Shown here: in pieces, positions 32,917 to 49,379 of the stretch
How the letters are laid out: every line of letters starts with the position of its first letter
Numbering within the stretch: position 1 is the first letter of the stretch
Source of the DNA: Siphonodentalium dalli
Lineage: Eukaryota; Mollusca; Scaphopoda; Gadilida; Siphonodentaliidae
DNA: 64,000 nt
Assembly (NCBI GenBank): GCA_032622095.1
Contig: CP136069.1
Coordinates: 182,887,122-182,951,121, forward strand
Reading direction: 5' to 3'
Notes under the pieces: generated by a model
Database searches by the model: none
What the model was told of the DNA's origin: nothing
The model's input: the letters and a program-made list of their open reading frames with translations, nothing else
Position numbers and translations under genes: made by a program

Positions 32917-34390
32917 ATTATCAAGTGGCGACAGTGGGTTTGTTGGTGTCTCACCCCAACATTGGTCACATTTTCATCAGTTTGGAAATGTCATGCTTGC
33001 CACAAATTGAATCGGGATTTTCACACCATTTGTTATCAAATGTTAATTTTCCAACCTATATTATGGGTAATTGGTTTGCGTTGAGCGAACAGTAACATAT
33101 TTTCCGAATTTGTGACGCGAGTTCCATGTTGGTACGAACCGTCCGCTCTATACTCATTGGGGCCGAAATTTCAAACTCTATCCAATGAGCTTACCTCGGA
33201 TACGGTATCTTGATTCTACGCGAAGAAAAAGACGATTCCTGTATGTCCATTGTATCCGAACGTATGGTGAATTCAGTTCCATTATGTCATTTATTCCGTG
33301 TTTTCACTGCAACTTGTTCTAACTGATTACTTAACTAATAACAGCGGTTCCGTGTTTGTCCTCTGTACATTGTTGCTAAAACGCAGTATCAGTTTGTTCC
33401 ATCTGTTCAAAACATCTAAATTTACGCACTTGGAACTAATTGAAGCCGAATTATGCGAAGTTACGTCACACCTGTATCACGCGGTTGTGACAAGTTTATC
33501 AGTTGGTTGGGGTATGGTGACCAACGCTTCGTAACAGAACCCATCGTCGAGGACCAAGGTTTTTCACGAGTTACGTTTGTAAACTGGAATAACTTTCCCG
33601 CTCATTTCTCACCTCTTCTCTCGTCCAACTATTCAGGTCAAAAGCATCTTCAATCCACATACAGCAAAATGCCCGCCAATGTGTTAGTGATCATGATGAT
33701 GTTATTATGCCCGTGTGTGTCAATTCATGTACATGTGTCTCTTTTGATAACAATTGGATATCGACTGTCATTGTATATGTGAATGGTTCAGTTAAGTTCA
33801 TTATTAAGGAACAGATCATAACAAAGAAATATATTCCCGCGTTATTGTTTCGATATTATAAGATTTCCTGTCTAAACTTCAAAACGTTCCAAGGTTTTGT
33901 ACTGATGGAATATGACACTAAATTTGATATGAATTTGTTTAATCGCCGATTTCCACCAATTTTATATATAGTCATCCTTCATAATGAGTCTAACTGTGTG
34001 GTTTAAAGATGTCAAAAGTGGAGCCGCTTGAGTCAGTGATAGGGAGGGGAGGGTCACAAAAACTGATACAAATAAGTTAAGCGCAAATTTCCACCAAATT
34101 CATATACATTCTTCTCCAACGATACGAGGAATCAAATCGTGTGGTTCAAGGCCGCCACATTTGGTGCCTATATTTGCGAATGTATGTCTGTGTTCTATAT
34201 AACTTCATGGGGATCATATAGATAGCAGCAAAGGGGTCTAACAGGGGTTAATTTCTACGAGGAAGATAATGATGTATGTTATAATTTTCTAAAGTGACGC
34301 TGTTTGTGCCAGGGGCAGAAAAGGGGGATCAGCATTTATCAGCAAAACTGAAAATATTTTATCGCGGTTTTTCATCAAACCTATATATAC
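32917..34390. other. Spacer left of the 36-bp satellite, no gene seen
   Basis: Short + strand ORFs (33298-33534, 33453-33782, 33707-34006) overlap in different frames and have no recognised domain. A diverged direct duplication is visible: GATTTCCACCAATTTTATAT near 33949 and AATTTCCACCAAATTCATAT near 34086, each followed about 40 bp later by GTGTGGTT. Confidence 0.45.
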
Positions 34391-37300
34391 CAATACGATA
34401 GTTTGACGTATGTCCGCCCACACACACAGTAAGATACTTTGACGTAAGTTCGCCCACCCACACAATAAGATAATTTGACTTATGTCCGCCCACCCACACA
34501 ATAAGATACTTTGACTTACATGTATGTCCGCCCACCCACACAATAAGATAATTTGACTTATGTCCGCCCACCCACACAGTAAGATACTATGACTTATGAC
34601 CGCCCACCCACACGATAAGATACTTTGACTTATGTCCGCCCACCCACACAATAAGATACTTTGACTTATGTCCGCCCACCCATACAATAAGATACTTTGA
34701 CTTATGTCCGCCCACCCACACGATAAGATACTCTGACTTATGTCCGCCCACCCACACAATAAGATACTCTGACTTATGTCCGCCCACCCACACAATAAGA
34801 TACTTTGACTTATGTCCGCCCACCCACACAATAAGATACTCTGACTTATGTCCGCTCACCCACACAATAAGATACTCTGACTTATGTCCGCCCACCCACA
34901 CAATAAGATACTCTGACTTATGTCCGCCCACCCACACAATAAGATACTGTGACTTATGTCCGCCCACCCACACAATAAGATACTCTGACTTATGTCCGCC
35001 CACCCACACGATAAGATACTTTGACTTATGTCCGCCCACCCACACAATAAGATACTCTGACTTATGTCCGCTCACCCACACAATAAGATACTTTGACTTA
35101 GGTCCGCCCACCCACACGATAAGATACTTTGACTTATGTCCGCCCACCCACACGATAATAAACTCTGACTTATGTCCGCCCACCCACACAATAAGATACT
35201 TTGACTTATGTCCGCCCACCCACACGATAAGATACTCTGACTTATGTCCGCCCACCCACACGATAAGATACTCTGACTTATGTCCGCCCACCCACACGAT
35301 AAGATACTTTGACTTATGTCCGCGCACCCACACGATAAGATACTTTGACTTATGTCCGCCCACCCACACGATAAGATACTCTGACTTATGTCCGCCCACC
35401 CACACAATAAGATACTTTGACTTATGTCCGCCCACCCACACAATAAGATACTCTGACTTATGTCCGCTCACCCACACAATAAGATACTCTGACTTATGTC
35501 CGCCAACCCACACAATAAGATACTCTGACTTATGTCCGCCCACCCACACAATAAGATACTCTGACTTGTGTCCGCCAACCCACACAATAAGATACTCTGA
35601 CTTGTGTCCGCCAACCCACACAATAAGATACTCTGACTTATGTCCGCCCACCCACACAATAAGATACTTTGACTTATGTCCGCCCACCCACACAATAAGA
35701 TACTCTGACTTATGTCCGCCAACCCACACGATAAGATACTCTGACTTGTGTCCGCCAACCCACACAATAAGATACTCTGACTTATGTCCGCCCACCCACA
35801 CAATAAGATACTTTGACTTATGTCCGCCCACCCACACGATAAGATACTCTGACTTATGTCCGCCAACCCACACGATAAGATACTTTGACTTATGTCCGCC
35901 AACCCACACAATAAGATACTTTGACTTATGTCCGCCCACCCACACAATAAGATACTCTGACTTATGTCCGCCCACCCACACAATAAGATACTTTGACTTA
36001 TGTCCGCCCACCCACACAATAAGATAATTTGACTTATGTCCGCCCACCCACACAATAAGATAATTTGACTTATGTCCGCCCACCCACACAATAAGATACT
36101 TTGACTTATGTCCGCCCACCCACACAATAAGATACTTTGACTTATGTCCGCCCACCCACATAATAAGATACTTTGACTTATGTCCGCCCACCCACACAAT
36201 AAGATACTCTGACTTATGTCCGCCCACCCACACAATAAGATACTTTGACTTATGTCCGCCCACCCACACAATAAGATACTTTGACTTATGTCCGCCCACC
36301 CACACGATAAGATACTCTGACTTATGTCCGCCCACCCACACAATAAGATACTTTGACTTATGTCCGCCAACCCACACAATAAGATACTTTGACTTATGTC
36401 CGCCCACCCACACAATAAGATACTTTGACTTATGTCCGCCAACCCACACAATAAGATAATTTGACTTATGTCCGCCCACCCACACAATAAGATGCTTTGA
36501 CTTATGTCCGCCCACCCACACAATAAGATACTTTGACTTATGTCCGCCAACCCACACAATAAGATAATTTGACTTATGTCCGCCAACCCACACGATAAGA
36601 TACTCTGACTTATGTCCGCCAACCCACACGATAAGATACTCTGACTTATGTCCGCCAACCCACACAATAAGATACTCTGACTTATGTCCGCCCACCCACA
36701 CAATAAGATACTTTGACTTATGTCCGCCCACCCACACGATAAGATACTTTGACTTATGTCCGCCCACCCACACGATAAGATACTCTGACTTATGTCCGCC
36801 AACCCACACAATAAGATACTCTGACTTATGTCCGCCCACCCACACAATAAGATACTCTGACTTATGTCCGCCCACCCACACAATAAGATACTCTGACTTA
36901 TGTCCGCCCACCCACACAATAAGATACTTTGACTTATGTCCGCCCACCCACACGATAAGATACTTTGACTTATGTCCGCCCACCCACACGATAAGATACT
37001 CTGACTTATGTCCGCCAACCCACACAATAAGATACTCTGACTTATGTCCGCCCACCCACACAATAAGATACTCTGACTTATGTCCGCCCACCCACACAAT
37101 AAGATACTCTGACTTATGTCCGCCCACCCACACAATAAGATACTCTGACTTATGTCCGCCCACCCACACAATAAGATACTTTGACTTATGTCCGCCCACC
37201 CACACGATAAGATACTTTGACTTATGTCCGCCCACCCACACGATAAGATACTCTGACTTATGTCCGCCAACCCACACAATAAGATACTCTGACTTATGTC

Positions 37301-38383
37301 CGCCCACCCACACAATAAGATACTCTGACTGATGTCCGCCCACCCACACAATAAGATACTCTGACTTATGTCCGCCCACCCACACAATAAGATACTTTGA
37401 CTTATGTCCGCCCACCCACACGATAAGATACTTTGACTTATGTCCGCCCACCCACACAATAAGATACTCTGACTTATGTCCGCCCACCCACACAATAAGA
37501 TACTTTGACTTATGTCCGCCCACCCACACGATAAGATACTTTGACTTATGTCCGCCAACCCACACGATAAGATACTCTGACTTATGTCCGCCAACCCACA
37601 CAATAAGATACTCTGACTTATGTCCGCCCACCCACACAATAAGATACTCTGACTTATGTCCGCCCACCCACACAATAAGATACTCTGACTTATGTCCGCC
37701 AACCCACACGATAAGATACTTTGACTTATGTCCGCCCACCCAGACGATAAGATACTCTGACTTATGTCCGCCAACCCACACAATAAGATGATTTGACTTA
37801 TGTCCGCCAACCCACACAATAAGATACTCTGACTTATGTCCGCCAACCCACACGATAAGATACTCTGACTTATGTCCGCCAACCCACACAATAAGATACT
37901 CTGACTTATGTCCGCCCACCCACACAATAAGATACTCTGACTTATGTCCGCCCACCCACACAATAAGATACTCTGACTTATGTCCGCCAACCCACACAAT
38001 AAGATACTTTGACTTATGTCCGCCAACCCACACAATAAGATACTCTGACTTATGTCCGCTCACCCACACAATAAGATACTCTGACTTATGTCCGCCCACC
38101 CACACAATAAGATACTTTGACTTATGTCCGCTCACCCACACGATAAGATACTCTGACTTATGTCCGCTCACCCACACGATAAGATACTCTGACTTATGTC
38201 CGCCAACCCACACAATAAGATACTCTGACTTATGTCCGCCCACCCACACAATAAGATACTTTGACTTATGTCCGCTCACCCACACGATAAGATACTCTGA
38301 CTTATGTCCGCTCACCCACACGATAAGATACTCTGACTTATGTCCGTCCACCCACACAATAAGATACTCTGACTTATGTCCGC

Positions 38384-38887
38384 TCACCCACACAATAAGA
38401 TACTCTGACTTATGTCCGCCCACCCACACGATAAGATACTTTGACTTATGTCCGCCCACCCACACGATAAGATACTTTGACTTATGTCCGCCCACCCACA
38501 CGATAAGATACTCTGACTTATGTCCGCCAACCCACACAATAAGATACTCTGACTTATGTGCGCCAACCCACACAATAAGATACTCTGACTTATGTCCGCT
38601 CACCCACACAATAAGATACTCTGACTTATGTCCGCTCACCCACACAATAAGATACTCTGACTTATGTCCGCCCACCCACACGATAAGATACTTTGACTTA
38701 TGTCCGCCCACCCACACGATAAGATACTTTGACTTATGTCCGCCCACCCACACGATAAGATACTCTGACTTATGTCCGCCAACCCACACAATAAGATACT
38801 CTGACTTATGTGCGCCAACCCACACAATAAGATACTCTGACTTATGTCCGCCAACCCACACGATAAGATACTCTGACTTATGTCCGC
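38384..38887. repeat. 252-bp higher-order repeat in the 36-bp array
   Basis: A block of seven units with a distinctive order of variants, including the rare TTATGTGCGCC unit (about 38556 and 38808), occurs twice with a 252-bp offset. It shows recent segmental duplication within the array. Confidence 0.7.
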
Positions 38888-40984
38888 TCACCCACACGAT
38901 AAGATACTTTGACTTATGTCCGCTCACCCACACAATAAGATACTCTGACTTATGTCCGCTCACCCACACGATAAGATACTCTGACTTATGTCCGCCAACC
39001 CACACAATAAGATACTCTGACTTATGTCCGCCCATCGACACGATAAGATACTTTGACTTATGTCCGCTCACCCACACGATAAGATACTCTGACTTATGTC
39101 CGCCAACCCACACAATAAGATACTCTGACTTATGTCCGCCCATCGACACGATAAGATACTTTGACTTATGTCCGCCAACCCACACAATAAGATACTTTGA
39201 CTTATGTCCGCCAACCCACACAATAAGATACTCTGACTTATGTCCGCCAACCCACACAATAAGATACTTTGACTTATGTCCGCCAACCCACACGATAAGA
39301 TACTTTGACTTATGTCCGCCAACCCACACAATAAGATACTTTGACTTATGTCCGCCAACCCACACAATAAGATACTTTGACTTATGTCCGCCAACCCACA
39401 CAATAAGATACTCTGACTTATGTCCGCCAACCCACACAATAAGATACTCTGACTTATGTCCGCCAACCCACACAATAAGATACTCTGACTTATGTCCGCC
39501 AACCCACACAATAAGATACTCTGACTTATATCCGCCAACCCACACAATAAGATACTCTGACTTATATCCGCCAACCCACACAATAAGATACTTTGACTTA
39601 TGTCCGCCAACCCACACAATAAGATACTCTGACTTATGTCCGCTCACCCACACAATAAGATACTCTGACTTATGTCCGCCAACCCACATAATAAGATACT
39701 CTGACTTATGTCCGCCCACCCACACAATAAGATACTCTGACTTATGTCCGCCAACCCACATAATAAGATACTCTGACTTATGTCCGCCAACCCACACTAT
39801 AAGATACTCTGACTTATGTCCGCCAACCCACACAATAAGATACTCTGACTTATGTCCGCCAACCCACACGATAAGATACTCTGACTTATGTCCGCCCACC
39901 CACACAATAAGATACTCTGACTTATGTCCGCCAACCCACATAATAAGATACTCTGACTTATGTCCGCCCACCCACACGATAAGATACTCTGACTTATGTC
40001 CGCCCACCCACACGATAAGATACTCTGACTTATGTCCGCCAACCCACATAATAAGATACTCTGACTTATGTCCGCCCACCCACACGATAAGATACTTTGA
40101 CTTATATCCGCCAACCCACACGATAAGATACTCTGACTTATGTCCGCCAACCCACACGATAAGATACTCTGACTTATGTCCGCCCACCCACACGATAAGA
40201 TACTCTGACTTATGTCCGCCCACCCACACGATAAGATACTTTGACTTATATCCGCCAACCCACACGATAAGATACTCTGACTTATGTCCGCCAACCCACA
40301 CGATAAGATACTCTGACTTATGTCCGCCCACCCACACAATAAGATACTCTGACTTATATCCGCCAACCCACACGATAAGATACTCTGACTTATGTCCGCC
40401 CACCCACACAATAAGATACTCTGACTTATGTCCGCCAACCCACATAATAAGATACTTTGACTTATGTCCGCCCACCCACACAATAAGATACTCTGACTTA
40501 TATCCGCCAACCCACACGATAAGATACTCTGACTTATGTCCGCCCACCCACACAATAAGATACTCTGACTTATATCCGCCAACCCACACGATAAGATACT
40601 CTGACTTATGTCCGCCAACCCACACGATAAGATACTCTGACTTATGTCCGCCAACCCACACAATAAGATACTCTGACTTATGTCCGCCAACCCACACGAT
40701 AAGATACTCTGACTTATGTCCGCCCACCCACACAATAAGATACTTTGACTTATGTCCGCCCACCCACACAATAAGATACTTTGACTTATGTCCGCCAACC
40801 CACACAATAAGATACTCTGACTTATGTCCGCCCACCCACACGATAAGATACTCTGACTTATGTCCGCCAACCCACACAATAAGATACTCTGACTTATGTC
40901 CGCCCACCCACACGATAAGATACTTTGACTTATGTCCGCCAACCCACACAATAAGATACTTTGACTTATGTCCGCCAACCCACA

Positions 40985-42440
40985 CGATAAGATACTTTGA
41001 CTTATGACCGCCAACCCACACAATAAGATACTTTGACTTATGTCCGCCAACCCACACAATAAGATACTTTGACTTATGTCCGCCCACCCACACGATAAGA
41101 TACTCTGACTTATGTCCGCCCACCCACACGATAAGATACTTTGACTTATGACCGCCAACCCACACGATAAGATACTTTGACTTATGTCCGCCCACCCACA
41201 CGATAATATACTCTGACTTATGTCCGCCCACCCACACGATAAGATACTTTGACTTATGACCGCCAACCCACACAATAAGATACTTTGACTTATGTCCGCC
41301 AACCCACACGATAAGATACTCTGACTTATGTCCGCCAACCCACACGATAAGATACTCTGACTTATGTCCGCCAACCCACACAATAAGATACTCTGACTTA
41401 TGTCCGCCCACCCACACGATAAGATACTCTGACTTATGTCCGCCAACCCACACAATAAGATACTCTGACTTATGTCCGCCCACCCACACGATAAGATACT
41501 TTGACTTATGTCCGCCAACCCACACAATAAGATACTTTGACTTATGTCCGCCAACCCACACGATAAGATACTTTGACTTATGACCGCCAACCCACACAAT
41601 AAGATACTTTGACTTATGTCCGCCCACCCACACGATAAGATACTCTGACTTATGTCCGCCCACCCACACGATAAGATACTTTGACTTATGACCGCCAACC
41701 CACACAATAAGATACTTTGACTTATGTCCGCCCACCCACACGATAAGATACTCTGACTTATGTCCGCCCACCCACACGATAAGATACTTTGACTTATGAC
41801 CGCCAACCCACACGATAAGATACTTTGACTTATGTCCGCCCACCCACACGATAAGATACTCTGACTTATGTCCGCCCACCCACACGATAAGATACTTTGA
41901 CTTATGACCGCCAACCCACACGATAAGATACTTTGACTTATGTCCGCCCACCCACACGATAAGATACTCTGACTTATGTCCGCCCACCCACACGATAAGA
42001 TACTCTGACTTATGTCCGCCCACCCACACGATAAGATACTCTGACTTATGTCCGCCAACCCACACAATAAGATACTCTGACTTATGTCCGCCCACCCACA
42101 CGATAAGATACTCTGACTTATGTCCGCCCACCCACACGATAAGATACTTTGACTTATGACCGCCAACCCACACGATAAGATACTTTGACTTATGTCCGCC
42201 CACCCACACGATAAGATACTCTGACTTATGTCCGCCCACCCACACGATAAGATACTTTGACTTATGACCGCCAACCCACACAATAAGATACTTTGACTTA
42301 TGTCCGCCAACCCACACAATAAGATACTTTGACTTATGTCCGCCCACCCACACGATAAGATACTCTGACTTATGTCCGCCCACCCACACGATAAGATACT
42401 TTGACTTATGACCGCCAACCCACACGATAAGATACTTTGA
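40985..42440. repeat. Variant island: TGACCGCC units with a three-unit rhythm
   Basis: Units with TTATGACCGCCAACC recur at multiples of 36 bp, often every third unit (108 bp), for example near 41685, 41793, 41901 and again 42153 to 42261. They alternate with CTTTGAC and CTCTGAC units. Outside this interval the variant is rare until 48,700. Confidence 0.65.
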
Positions 42441-45400
42441 CTTATGTCCGCCCACCCACACGATAAGATACTCTGACTTATGTCCGCCCACCCACACGAT
42501 AAGATACTTTGACTTATGTCCGCCCACCCACACGATAAGATACTCTGACTTATGTCCGCCCACCCACACAATAAGATACTTTGACTTATGTCCGCCCACC
42601 CACACAATAAGATACTTTGACTTATGTCCGCCCACCCACACGATAAGATACTCTGACTTATGTCCGCCAACCCACACAATAAGATACTCTGACTTATGTC
42701 CGCCCACCCACACGATAAGATACTCTGACTTATGTCCGCCCACCCACACGATAAGATACTTTGACTTATGTCCGCCAACCCACACAATAAGATACTGTGA
42801 CTTATATCCGCCAACCCACACAATAAGATACTGTGACTTATGTCCGCCAACCCACACGATAAGATACTGTGACTTATGTTCGCCAACCCACACAATAAGA
42901 TACTCTGACTTATATCCGCCAACCCACACGATAAGATACTGTGACTTATGTTCGCCAACCCACACAATAAGATACTTTGACTTATATCCGCCAACCCACA
43001 CGATAAGATACTGTGACTTATATCCGCCCACCCACACAATAAGATACTGTGACTTATGTCCGCCAACCCACACGATAAGATACTGTGACTTATATCCGCC
43101 AACCCACACAATAAGATACTGTGACTTATGTCCGCCCACCCACACGATAAGATATTCTGACTTATGTCCGCCAACCCACACAATAAGATACTCTGACTTA
43201 TGTCAGCCCACCCACACGATAAGATACTCTGACTTATGTCCGCCCACCCACACGATAAGATACTCTGACTTATGTCCGCCCACCCACACAATAAGATACT
43301 CTGACTTATGTCCGCCAACCCACACAATAAGATACTCTGACTTATGTCCGCCTACCCACACGATAAGATACTCTGACTTATGTCCGCCCACCCACACAAT
43401 AAGATACTCTGACTTATGTCCGCCCACCCACACGATAAGATACTCTGACTTATGTCCGCCCACCCACACAATAAGATACTCTGACTTATGTGCGCCAACC
43501 CACACAATAAGATACTCTGACTTATGTCCGCCAACCCACACAATAAGATACTCTGACTTATGTCCGCCAACCCACACGATAAGATACTTTGACTTATGTC
43601 CGCCAACCCACACAATAAGATACTTTGACTTATATCCGCCAACCCACACGATAAGATACTCTGACGTATGTCCGCCAACCCACACAATAAGATACTCTGA
43701 CTTATGTCCGCCAACCCACACAATAAGATACTTTGACTTATATCCGCCAACCCACACGATAAGATACTCTGACTTATGTCCGCCAACCCACACGATAAGA
43801 TACTTTGACTTATGTCCGCCCACCCACACAATAAGATACTTTGACTTATGTCCGCCAACCCACACAATAAGATACTTTGACTTATATCCGCCAACCCACA
43901 CGATAAGATACTCTGACTTATGTCCGCCAACCCACACGATAAGATACTTTGACTTATGTCCGCCCACCCACACAATAAGATACTTTGACTTATGTCCGCC
44001 AACCCACACAATAAGATACTTTGACTTATGTCCGCCAACCCACACGATAAGATACTCTGACTTATGTCCGCCCACCCACACGATAAGATACTCTGACTTA
44101 TGTCCGCCAACCCACACAATAAGATACTCTGACTTATGTCCGCCCACCCACACAATAAGATACTCTGACTTATGTCCGCCCACCCACACGATAAGATACT
44201 CTGACTTATGTCCGCCAACCCACACAATAAGATACTTTGACTTATGTCCGCCAACCCACACAATAAGATACTTTGACTTATGTCCGCCCACCCACACGAT
44301 AAGATACTGTGACTTATATCCGCCCACCCACACAATAAGATACTTTGACTTATGTCCGCCAACCCACACAATAAGATACTTTGACTTATGTCCGCCCACC
44401 CACACAATAAGATACTTTGACTTATGTCCGCCCACCCACACAATAAGATACTTTGACTTATGTCCGCCCACCCACACAATAAGATACTTTGACTTATGTC
44501 CGCCCACCCACACAATAAGATACTTTGACTTATATCCGCCAACCCACACAATAAGATACTCTGACTTATGTCCGCCCACCCACACAATAAGATACTCTGA
44601 CTTATGTCCGCCAACCCACACGATAAGATACTTTGACTTATGTCCGCCCACCCACACGATAAGATACTTTGACTTATGTCCGCCAACCCACACAATAAGA
44701 TACTTTGACTTATGTCCGCCAACCCACACAATAAGATACTTTGACTTATATCCGCCAACCCACACGATAAGATACTCTGACTTATGTCCGCCAACCCACA
44801 CGATAAGATACTTTGACTTATGTCCGCCCACCCACACAATAAGATACTTTGACTTATGTCCGCCCACCCACACAATAAGATACTCTGACTTATGTCCGCC
44901 CACCCACACGATAAGATACTCTGACTTATGTCCGCCAACCCACACGATAAGATACTTTGACTTATGTCCGCCAACCCACACGATAAGATACTCTGACTTA
45001 TGTCCGCCAACCCACACGATAAGATACTCTGACTTATGTCCGCCAACCCACACGATAAGATACTCTGACTTATGTCCGCCCACCCACACAATAAGATACT
45101 CTGACTTATGTCCGCCAACCCACACGATAAGATACTCTGACTTATGTCCGCCAACCCACACGATAAGATACTCTGACTTATGTCCGCCCACCCACACAAT
45201 AAGATACTCTGACTTATGTCCGCCCACCCACACAATAAGATACTCTGACTTATGTCCGCCCACCCACACGATAAGATACTCTGACTTATGTCCGCCCACC
45301 CACACAATAAGATACTCTGACTTATGTCCGCCAACCCACACGATAAGATACTCTGACTTATGTCCGCCAACCCACACAATAAGATACTTTGACTTATGTC

Positions 45401-48400
45401 CGCCCACCCACACAATAAGATACTCTGACTTATGTCCGCCCACCCACACGATAAGATACTTTGACTTATATCCGCCAACCCACACAATAAGATACTCTGA
45501 CTTATGTCCGCCCACCCACACGATAAGATACTCTGACTTATGTCCGCCAACCCACACAATAAGATACTTTGACTTATGTCCGCCCACCCACACAATAAGA
45601 TACTTTGACTTATATCCGCCCACCCACACGATAAGATACTTTGACTTATGTCCGCCCACCCACACGATAAGATACTCTGACTTATGTCCGCCAACCCACA
45701 CAGTAAGATACTTTGACTTTTGTCCGCCCACCCACACAATAAGATACTTTGACTTATGTCCGCCAACCCACACAATAAGATACTCTGACTTATGTCCGCC
45801 AACCCACACGATAATATAATCTGACTTATGTCCGCCAACCCACACAATAAGATACTTTGACTTATGTCCGCTCACCCACACGATAAGATACTCTGACTTA
45901 TGTCCGCCAACCCACACAATAAGATACTTTGACTTATGTCCGCTCACCCACACAATAAGATACTCTGACTTATGTCCGCCAACCCACACAATAAGATACT
46001 TTGACTTATGTCCGCCCACCCACACGATTAGATACTCTGACTTATGTCCGCCCACCCACACGATAATATACTTTGACTTATGTCCGCTCACCCACACGAT
46101 AAGATACTCTGACTTATGTCCGCCAACCCACACGATAAGATACCTTGACTTATGTCCGCCAACCCACACAATAAGATACTCTGACTTATGTCCGCTCACC
46201 CACACGATAAGATACTCTGACTTATGTCCGCCCACCCACACGATAAGATACCTTGACTTATGTCCGCCAACCCACACGATAAGATACCTTGACTTATGTC
46301 CGCTCACCCACACAATAAGATACTCTGACTTATGTCCGTCCACCCACACAATAAGATACTCTGACTTATGTCCGCCCACCCACACGATAAGATACCTTGA
46401 CTTATGTCCGCCAACCCACACAATAAGATACCTTGACTTATGTCCGCTCACCCACACGATAAGATACTCTGACTTATGTCCGTCCACCCACACGATAAGA
46501 TACTCTGACTTATATCCGCCAACCCACACGATAAGATACTCTGACTTATGTCCGCTCACCCACACGATAAGATACTCTGACTTATGTCCGCCAACCCACA
46601 CAATAAGATACTCTGACTTATGTCCGCCAACCCACACAATAAGATACTCTGACTTATGTCCGCCAACCCACACGATAAGATACTCTGACTTATGTCCGCC
46701 AACCCACACAATAAGATACTCTGACTTATGTCCGCCAACCCACACGATAAGATACTCTGACTTATGTCCGCTCACCCACACGATAAGATACTCTGACTTA
46801 TGTCCGCCCACCCACACAATAAGATACTCTGACTTATGTCCGCCCACCCACACGATAAGATACTCTGACTTATGTCCGCCAACCCACACGATAAGATACT
46901 CTGACTTATGTCCGCCAACCCACACAATAAGATACTCTGACTTATGTCCGCCAACCCACACAATAAGATACTTTGACTTATGTCCGCCCACCCACACGAT
47001 AAGATACTCTGACTTATGTCCGCCCACCCACACGATAAGATACTCTGACTTATGTCCGCCAACCCACACGATAAGATACTCTGACTTATGTCCGCTCACC
47101 CACACGATAAGATACTCTGACTTATGTCCGCCCACCCACACGATAAGATACCTTGACTTATGTCCGCCAACCCACACAATAAGATACTTTGACTTATGTC
47201 CGCCAACCCACACAATAAGATACTCTGACATATGTCCGCCAACCCACACAATAAGATACTTTGACTTATGTCCGCCAACCCACACGATAAGATACTTTGA
47301 CTTATGTCCGCCAACCCACACAATAAGATAATCTGACTTATGTCCGCTCACCCACACAATAAGATACTCTGACTTATGTCCGCCCACCCACACAATAAGA
47401 TACTTTGACTTATGTCCGCCAACCCACACAATAAGATACTTTGACTTATGTCCGCCAACCCACACAATAAGATACTCTGACTTATGTCCGCCAACCCACA
47501 CGATAAGATACTTTGACTTATGTCCGCCAACCCACACAATAAGATACTCTGACTTATGTCCGCCAACCCACACAATAAGATACTCTGACTTATGTCCGCC
47601 AACCCACACGATAAGATACTCTGACTTATGTCCGCTCACCCACACGATAAGATACTCTGACTTATGTCCGCCAACCCACACGATAAGATACTCTGACTTA
47701 TGTCCGCCAACCCACACAATAAGATACTCTGACTTATGTCCGCCAACCCACACGATAAGATACTCTGACTTATGTCCGCCAACCCACACAATAAGATACT
47801 CTGACTTATGTCCGCCAACCCACACGATAAGATACTCTGACTTATGTCCGCCAACCCACACGATAAGATACTCTGACTTATGTCAGCCCACCCACACGAT
47901 AAGATACTCTGACTTATGTCCGCCCACCCACACGATAAGATACTCTGACTTATGTACGCCAACCCACACAATAAGATACTCTGACTTATGTCCGCCAACC
48001 CACACGATAAGATACTTTGACTTATGTCCGCTCACCCACACGATAAGATACTTTGACTTATGTCCGCCAACCCACACGATAAGATACTTTGACTTATGTC
48101 CGCCCACCCACACGATAAGATACTTTGACTTATATCCGCCAACCCACATAATAAGATACTCTGACTTATGTCCGCCAACCCACACGATAAGATACTCTGA
48201 CTTATGTCCGCCAACCCACACAATAAGATACTCTGACTTATGTCCGCCAACCCACACAATAAGATACTCTGACTTATGTCCGCCAACCCACACAATAAGA
48301 TACTCTGACTTATGTCCGCCAACCCACACAATAAGATACTCTGACTTATGTCCGCCCACCCACACAATAAGATACTCTGACTTATGTCCGCCCACCCACA

Positions 48401-49379
48401 CGATAAGATACTCTGACTTATGTCCGCCCACCCACACAATAAGATACTCTGACTTATGTCCGCCCACCCACACAATAAGATACTCTGACTTATGTCCGCC
48501 CACCCACACAATAAGATACTCTGACTTATGTCCGCCAACCCACACAATAAGATACTCTGACTTATGTCCGCCCACCCACACAATAAGATACTCTGACTTA
48601 TGTCCGCCCACCCACACGATAAGATACTCTGACTTATGTCCGCCCACCCACACAATAAGATACTCTGACTTATGTCCGCCCACCCACACGATAAGATACT
48701 CTGACTTATGACCGCCAACCCACACGATAAGATACTCTGACTTATGTCCGCCCACCCACACGATAAGATACTCTGACTTATGTCCGCTCACCCACACAAT
48801 AAGATACTCTGACTTATGTCCGCCAACCCACACAATAAGATACTCTGACTTATGTCCGCCCACCCACACGATAAGATACTCTGACTTATGTCCGCCCACC
48901 CACACGATAAGATACTCTGACTTATGACCGCCCACCCACACGATAAGATACTTTGACTTATGTCCGCTCACCCACACGATAAGATACTCTGACTTATGTC
49001 CGCCCACCCACACAATAATATACTCTGACTTATGTCCGCCAACCCACACAATAAGATACTCTGACTTATGACCGCCCACCCACACGATAAGATACTTTGA
49101 CTTATGTCCGCTCACCCACACGATAAGATACTCTGACTTATGTCCGCCCACCCACACAATAATATACTCTGACTTATGTCCGCCCACCCACACAATAAGA
49201 TACTCTGACTTATGTCCGCCCACCCACACGATAAGATACTCTGACTTATGTCCGCCCACCCACACAATAAGATACTCTGACTTATGTCCGCCAACCCACA
49301 CGATAAGATACTCTGACTTATGTCCGCCAACCCACACGATAAGATACTCTGACTTATGTCCGCCAACCCACACAATAAG

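Noticed and set aside
34587-43181. A 2864-codon minus-strand protein (VWVGGHKSEYLI repeats) and similar giant ORFs over the 36-bp array
   Set aside because: The unit length is divisible by three and stop-free in three frames, so long ORFs are automatic. Variant sites are not biased to silent change in any frame, starts lie inside the repeats, and no unique N-terminus is attached.
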